A DNA stretch of 10,291 nt from the NCBI GenBank assembly GCA_016764535.1, contig JAESRR010000014.1, positions 13,852 to 24,142 of the forward strand, read 5' to 3'. Within the stretch, counting starts at the first letter, position 1. Each line of letters begins with the position of its first letter. Made by a program: the position numbers and the translations under genes. Positions 7,426-10,291 of this stretch are shown here, piece after piece. The notes beneath the pieces are model-generated. The model ran no database searches. It saw only the letters and a list, made by a program, of their open reading frames with translations, and was not told where the DNA came from. The stretch comes from Cohaesibacteraceae bacterium (GTDB lineage Bacteria; Pseudomonadota; Alphaproteobacteria; Rhizobiales; Cohaesibacteraceae).

Positions 7426-7477
7426 AATTGCCCGGTCCGGGCCATGTTTCTAACGATTGGCCCTGCAATTGAATTTT
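7426..7477 (+). promoter_or_regulatory. Nested GC-rich inverted repeat in the binding-protein leader, possible attenuator
   Basis: The outer arms are AATTGC (7426-7431) and GCAATT (7465-7470); the inner arms are GGGCCA (7439-7444) and TGGCCC (7458-7463), with a 13-base loop. The T-run at 7473-7477 follows directly, giving a terminator-like shape about 100 bases before the binding-protein ATG. A competing symmetric site, GCCCGG-T-CCGGGC at 7430-7442, uses part of the same bases, so the two pairings exclude each other. This is compatible with an attenuation-type switch, or the shorter palindrome may be a DNA operator. The base pairing is seen directly; the role is inference. Confidence 0.4.
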
Positions 7478-7577
7478 TGACGGATCACCCCTGAGGGAGC
7501 ACAATAGTCATTTCAATCGGTGGCGGTGTTCAGACTGGTGATTATTTTTTGAGGTTTTTAAAGGGAGGAACTCATCC

Positions 7578-8927
7578 ATGAGTTTTAAAGAAATCAATAT
7601 CAATCGTAGACGTCTGCTCCAGGTCGGCGCAGCAGCCGGTGCCGGTCTTGCCGCTCCAATGCATTTTATGCCTGGTGCACATGCCGCAAATTCCTGCAAT
7701 TTGCCAACTGGTGACACTGTTACCCTTGGTTTTAACGTTCCACAGACCGGTCCGTATGCGGACGAGGGTGCTGATGAGCTACGTGCCTACAAACTTGCTG
7801 TTCAACATTTGAACGGCGAGGGTGATGGCGGCATGCTCAACACTTTCAAACCATCTGTGCTTAAGGGTAACGGTATCCTTGGTAAAAAAGTTGCGTATGT
7901 TACCGGAGATACGCAGACCAAATCTGACGCTGCCCGCGCATCTGCCAAGCGCATGATCGAAAAAGATGGCGCCATCATGATCACCGGTGGTTCTTCATCG
8001 GGTGTTGCCATTGCTGTACAGGGCCTGTGTCAGGAAGCCGGCATTATATTTATGGCTGGTCTTACCCACTCAAACGATACGACAGGTAAAGACAAACGCG
8101 CTAACGGCTTCCGCCATTTCTTCAATGCCTACATGTCAGGTGCTGCTCTTGGTCCTGTGCTTGAAAAAGAATATGGCAAACAGCGCCGTGCCTATCATTT
8201 GACAGCTGATTACACCTGGGGCTGGACCCAGGAAGAGTCAATGAAGAACACAACGGAAGCCCTCGGCTGGGAAACTGTGAAAACAGTAAAAACCCCGGTT
8301 GGCGCAGGTGACTTCTCACAATACATCACTCCGGTTCTTAATTCAGGTGCAGACGTTCTTATCCTAAATCACTACGGCAAGGATATGATCAACTCTCTGA
8401 CCCAGGCAGTACAGTTTGGCCTGCGTGACAAGGAAGTTAACGGCAAGAACTTTGAAATTGTTGTGCCTCTCTTCTCGCGTTTGATGGCGCAGGGTGCCGG
8501 TGATGCAATCAAGGGTATTCTTGGCTCCACCAACTGGAACTGGTCCTTGCCGGACGAAGGTTCACAGGCATTCGTAAAAAGCTTTGGTGCTGAATACGGT
8601 GCTCCTCCTTCAATGGCTGCACATACCTGTTATGTACAGACCTTGTTGTATGCCAACGCTTGCGAAATGGCCGGAACGTTTTCACCTCAGGGTGTTGCTT
8701 CCTCGCTTGAAGGCTTCAAGTTTGACGGCATGGGCAATGGTCCGACCGAATATCGTGCTTCAGATCACCAGTGCTTTAAAGATGTGTTGGTTGTGCGTGG
8801 TAATGAAAACCCGACTTCACCTTACGATCTTCTGGAAGTTGTTGAAGTTACGCCTCGCTCCCAGGTCGAGTATGATCCGTCAATCTTTGGTGGTGAACTT
8901 GGTCCGGTAAATAACGGCAATTGCTAG
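7578..8927 (+). CDS. ABC transporter substrate-binding protein, branched-chain amino acid/amide (HAAT) type, Tat-exported
   Basis: Periplasmic binding protein of the Leu/Ile/Val-binding type I fold (Peripla_BP_6 family) that captures the ligand for the LivH/LivM permeases encoded downstream. It has 449 residues, longer than classical LivK. The N-terminus is a twin-arginine signal: three arginines at 10-12 in NRRRLLQVG, a hydrophobic stretch at 16-27, and a likely cut after AHA (residue 36). Export in folded form is therefore expected. The mature chain begins VTLGFNVPQTGPYADEGADELRAYKLAVQ, split here as the typical 'x-TGP-A--G' ligand-site lead and a following helix; GGSSSGVAIAVQ is the typical second ligand-binding loop. 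There are six cysteines (first at 40, last at the C-terminus), so disulfides are possible. A strong AGGGAGGA site lies 8 bases upstream of the ATG, which suits high expression. The ligand is not identifiable; UrtA-like or amide-binding roles are possible. Confidence 0.9.
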   Translation: MSFKEININRRRLLQVGAAAGAGLAAPMHFMPGAHAANSCNLPTGDTVTLGFNVPQTGPYADEGADELRAYKLAVQHLNGEGDGGMLNTFKPSVLKGNGILGKKVAYVTGDTQTKSDAARASAKRMIEKDGAIMITGGSSSGVAIAVQGLCQEAGIIFMAGLTHSNDTTGKDKRANGFRHFFNAYMSGAALGPVLEKEYGKQRRAYHLTADYTWGWTQEESMKNTTEALGWETVKTVKTPVGAGDFSQYITPVLNSGADVLILNHYGKDMINSLTQAVQFGLRDKEVNGKNFEIVVPLFSRLMAQGAGDAIKGILGSTNWNWSLPDEGSQAFVKSFGAEYGAPPSMAAHTCYVQTLLYANACEMAGTFSPQGVASSLEGFKFDGMGNGPTEYRASDHQCFKDVLVVRGNENPTSPYDLLEVVEVTPRSQVEYDPSIFGGELGPVNNGNC

Positions 8928-8945
8928 TTGCATGACCTGAAATAG

Positions 8946-8975
8946 TTCGACCGCCCGTGAATTCGGGCGGTCGAA
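8946..8975 (+). terminator. Strong 12-bp hairpin after the binding-protein gene
   Basis: Perfect 12-base arms (TTCGACCGCCCG at 8946-8957 and its complement at 8964-8975) with the 6-base loop TGAATT. It starts 19 bases after the stop codon and is followed by TGTTTG, only a weak T-run. In binding-protein-first ABC operons such a hairpin commonly gives partial termination or protects the 3' end of the upstream message, so the binding protein is made in excess over the permeases. Partial terminator is my reading; full termination is less likely because the permease genes follow. Confidence 0.7.
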
Positions 8976-9013
8976 TGTTTGATGAGCGCTTTCAGTCTTG
9001 ACCTTTTAGGTGA

Positions 9014-9037
9014 CACACTGAAGTGTGCAATGCACAC
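9014..9037 (+). repeat. Overlapping alternative hairpins CACACT/AGTGTG and GTGTGC/GCACAC
   Basis: AGTGTGC at 9022-9028 can pair leftwards with CACACT (9014-9019) or rightwards with GCACAC (9032-9037, loop AAT). The two pairings share the middle segment and exclude each other. As DNA this is also a three-part repeat of a CACAC-type half-site, so it may be a protein-binding site. No T-run follows. Confidence 0.4.
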
Positions 9038-9043
9038 AACGAG

Positions 9044-9083
9044 AGAGTGCTGTTGGTTATTGTATTTAAGCCAGAAGCACTCT
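9044..9083 (+). repeat. 8-bp inverted repeat AGAGTGCT / AGCACTCT in the permease leader
   Basis: Perfect 8-base arms at 9044-9051 and 9076-9083 enclose a 24-base AT-rich loop. It lies between the alternative hairpins at 9014-9037 and the small hairpin before the LivH-like start, so the whole 197-base gap between binding protein and permease is filled with dyad symmetry. The role is unknown. Confidence 0.4.
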
Positions 9084-9098
9084 GGGATAAAACCGGGG

Positions 9099-9111
9099 CC
9101 TGTTTGACAGG
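9099..9111 (+). promoter_or_regulatory. Small hairpin CCTGT-TTG-ACAGG overlapping the permease ribosome-binding region
   Basis: Five-base arms at 9099-9103 and 9107-9111 with a 3-base loop. The right arm takes in the first bases of AGGGTGAG (9109-9116), the only purine-rich ribosome site for the LivH-like start at 9125. If folded it could partly hide that site and lower permease translation. The stem is short, so the effect may be small. Confidence 0.35.
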
Positions 9112-9124
9112 GTGAGCTGGACTC

Positions 9125-10150
9125 ATGGATGCTATTTTTCTTCAAATTCTGAATGGCCTGGACAAGGGCGGTGCATACGCTCTAATCGCGTTGGGCCTCA
9201 CATTGGCTTTTGGGACGCTGGGTGTTGTAAATTTCGCGCACGGTGCTCTGTTTATGCTGGGTGCCTTTTGTGCAGTAATTGTAAACAAACTTCTCTCTTT
9301 GGAACACGTAACAATAGATCCAACAAAACTTAGCCCATGGGGCACACCTCTGGAAATCCGGTCTTCGTATCTGGAAACATACTTTGGTGATTTTGGTTTG
9401 GTTCTTATTGATTACTCTGTGCCTATCGCCATCATTCTGACGATCCCGATCATGCTGATTGTTGGTGTGGTCATGGAGCGTGGGTTGATCCGGCATTTTT
9501 ACAATAGACCCCATGCCGATCAAATACTGGTTACGTTTGGGCTGGCTATTGTTTTGCAGGAAATTGTGAAACATTATTTTGGTGCCAATCCGATACCTCA
9601 AACAGCGCCCGAGATTGTTTCGGGAAGTGCAGATATAGGTTCCTGGATTGGTCTTGGTGCCGGTGTTGTGTATCCCTGGTGGCGGCTTGTATATTTCTGT
9701 TTTTCCGGCCTTGTGATTTTCGGGGTCTTTGCATTTCTAAAGTTCACCACATTTGGTATGGTTGTACGGGCTGGAATGCATGATCGACAAACTGTTGCGT
9801 TGCTGGGCATAAATATCGAAAAACGCTTTACAATTGTTTTCGGGCTTGCCGCCGTTGTTGCCGGGCTGGCTGGCGCCATGTACACGCCGATATTGCCACC
9901 CGATTATCACATTGGAATGGACTTCCTCGTACTTTCCTTTGTCGTGGTAGTTGTGGGAGGTATGGGTTCCCTTGGAGGAGCCGTTGCCGCCGGGTTCCTC
10001 TTGGGTCTTTTACAGTCCTTTGCTTCAATGAATGAAATAAAAAGTATTATTCCCGGTATTGATCAGATCATTATATATCTGGTTGCCGTGATTATTCTGC
10101 TTGCCCGACCTCGCGGTCTTATGGGGCGGGCAGGGGTTATGGAGGACTAA
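9125..10150 (+). CDS. Branched-chain amino acid ABC transporter permease, LivH-like
   Basis: Inner-membrane permease of a HAAT-type ABC importer, forming the channel with a LivM-like partner. The 341 residues are longer than a typical LivH of about 290-310. The N-terminus has GGAYALIALGLTLAFG and then NFAHGALFMLGA (36-47), a LivH hallmark. The cytoplasmic coupling segment RAGMHDRQTVALLGIN at 215-230 and the helix-rich stretch FGLAAVVAGLAGAMY (239-253) also match, as does VVGGMGSLGGAVAAG at 277-291. By eye there are about eight hydrophobic segments (roughly 8-33, 38-56, 95-117, 124-142, 180-206, 233-252, 267-298 and 312-327). The extra length sits mainly in a hydrophilic loop at about 57-94, after the second segment. 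The ATG at 9125 has AGGGTGAG about 8 bases upstream. The LivM-like gene follows after 4 bases. Confidence 0.93.
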   Translation: MDAIFLQILNGLDKGGAYALIALGLTLAFGTLGVVNFAHGALFMLGAFCAVIVNKLLSLEHVTIDPTKLSPWGTPLEIRSSYLETYFGDFGLVLIDYSVPIAIILTIPIMLIVGVVMERGLIRHFYNRPHADQILVTFGLAIVLQEIVKHYFGANPIPQTAPEIVSGSADIGSWIGLGAGVVYPWWRLVYFCFSGLVIFGVFAFLKFTTFGMVVRAGMHDRQTVALLGINIEKRFTIVFGLAAVVAGLAGAMYTPILPPDYHIGMDFLVLSFVVVVVGGMGSLGGAVAAGFLLGLLQSFASMNEIKSIIPGIDQIIIYLVAVIILLARPRGLMGRAGVMED

Positions 10151-10154
10151 CACC

Positions 10155-10291
10155 ATGCATGGCACATCTGCACTTAAAGACTGGCTGATCATGGCTGTTT
10201 TTTCCGCGGTGGTACTCACCGCTCCCTTTACACTGGTTTACATCGGAGCCGGTTATCCCGATATTCTGCAAAAATTTGCCATCTATGGATT
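10155..10291 (+). CDS. LivM-like branched-chain amino acid ABC transporter permease, 5' part only
   Basis: The first 45 codons are present and the frame stays open to the right edge. The start is well set: GGAGGA at 10141-10146 lies 8 bases before the ATG, and its stretch covers the LivH-like stop. The N-terminus has a polar lead, a hydrophobic helix (about residues 11-31), and then YPDILQKFAIYG. The LivM family has a similar 'Y--(I/L)LQ(K/R)-A--A' lead into its second helix. Position directly after a LivH-like gene supports the call. The ATPase genes (LivG/LivF type) are expected further right, outside the window. Confidence 0.82.
   Translation, partial: MHGTSALKDWLIMAVFSAVVLTAPFTLVYIGAGYPDILQKFAIYG

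Larger units (their letters stand above)
7095..7577. promoter_or_regulatory. 483-base non-coding region with inverted repeats; leader of the ABC binding-protein gene
   Basis: No convincing gene is present. The left part (7161-7228) holds two hairpin-forming repeats just after phnN. The middle (about 7298-7345) is very AT-rich, with a run of six T at 7309-7314 and TATCATATATATC after it, a plausible promoter zone for the ABC transporter; TTGTCC at 7293-7298 is a weak -35 candidate with poor spacing. The right part (7426-7470) contains a nested GC-rich inverted repeat followed by TTTTT. The last bases before the next gene carry a strong ribosome site, AGGGAGGA at 7562-7569, 8 bases before the ATG. 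The leader length and structures suggest regulation of the transporter, but no known riboswitch class is recognised. Confidence 0.5.

Noticed and set aside
9182..9601. 139-codon - strand ORF opposite the LivH-like permease
   Set aside because: Shadow of a well-supported permease; composition is that of an antisense frame, with no domain or ribosome site.
1..10291. Mobile elements, CRISPR, tRNA or rRNA
   Set aside because: No terminal inverted repeats with transposase motifs, no evenly spaced direct repeats, and no tRNA-like cloverleaf or rRNA stretch was recognised on either strand.

Overview
The window looks like chromosomal DNA from an alphaproteobacterium, possibly a marine one. Reasons: moderate GC content by eye, AT-rich intergenic regions, a DUF1045-phnM-phnN cluster of the kind common in Alphaproteobacteria, and several solute transporters. 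This placement is an inference; no rRNA or other taxonomic marker is present. I see no tRNA, insertion sequence, CRISPR array, phage gene or origin.

Layout. (1) Positions 1-2900, + strand: the 3' end of a membrane protein that resembles a TctA-type permease, overlapping a PuuC-like aldehyde dehydrogenase, followed closely by a UPF0261/Tm-1-like protein. These three form a probable operon. (2) 2947-4365, - strand: a group II PLP-dependent (aromatic-L-amino-acid type) decarboxylase, convergent with that operon. (3) 4366-4652: an AT-rich divergent intergenic region. (4) 4653-7094, + strand: three tightly packed phosphonate genes, namely a DUF1045 2H-phosphoesterase, phnM and phnN. (5) 7095-7577: a long non-coding stretch with several inverted repeats. 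(6) 7578-10291, + strand: a branched-chain-amino-acid type (HAAT) ABC transporter, with a Tat-exported binding protein, a LivH-like permease and the start of a LivM-like permease. A strong hairpin and a set of further inverted repeats lie between the binding protein and the first permease.

How the genes fit together. The phn genes cover the late C-P lyase steps. PhnM removes pyrophosphate from the ribosyl phosphonate triphosphate, PhnJ (not in the window) yields a ribose 1,2-cyclic phosphate, and PhnN returns ribose 1,5-bisphosphate to PRPP. The cyclic-phosphate opening step normally done by PhnP has no classical gene here, and the DUF1045 protein is the obvious candidate for it. The first operon looks like uptake and oxidation of a carboxylate or an amine-derived aldehyde, with a Tm-1-like protein of unknown role. 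The ABC transporter probably imports an amino acid, amide or related small solute; the sequence does not tell which. The items most worth following up are the DUF1045/PhnP question, the Tm-1-like gene's operon context, and the inverted repeats flanking the ABC binding-protein gene.
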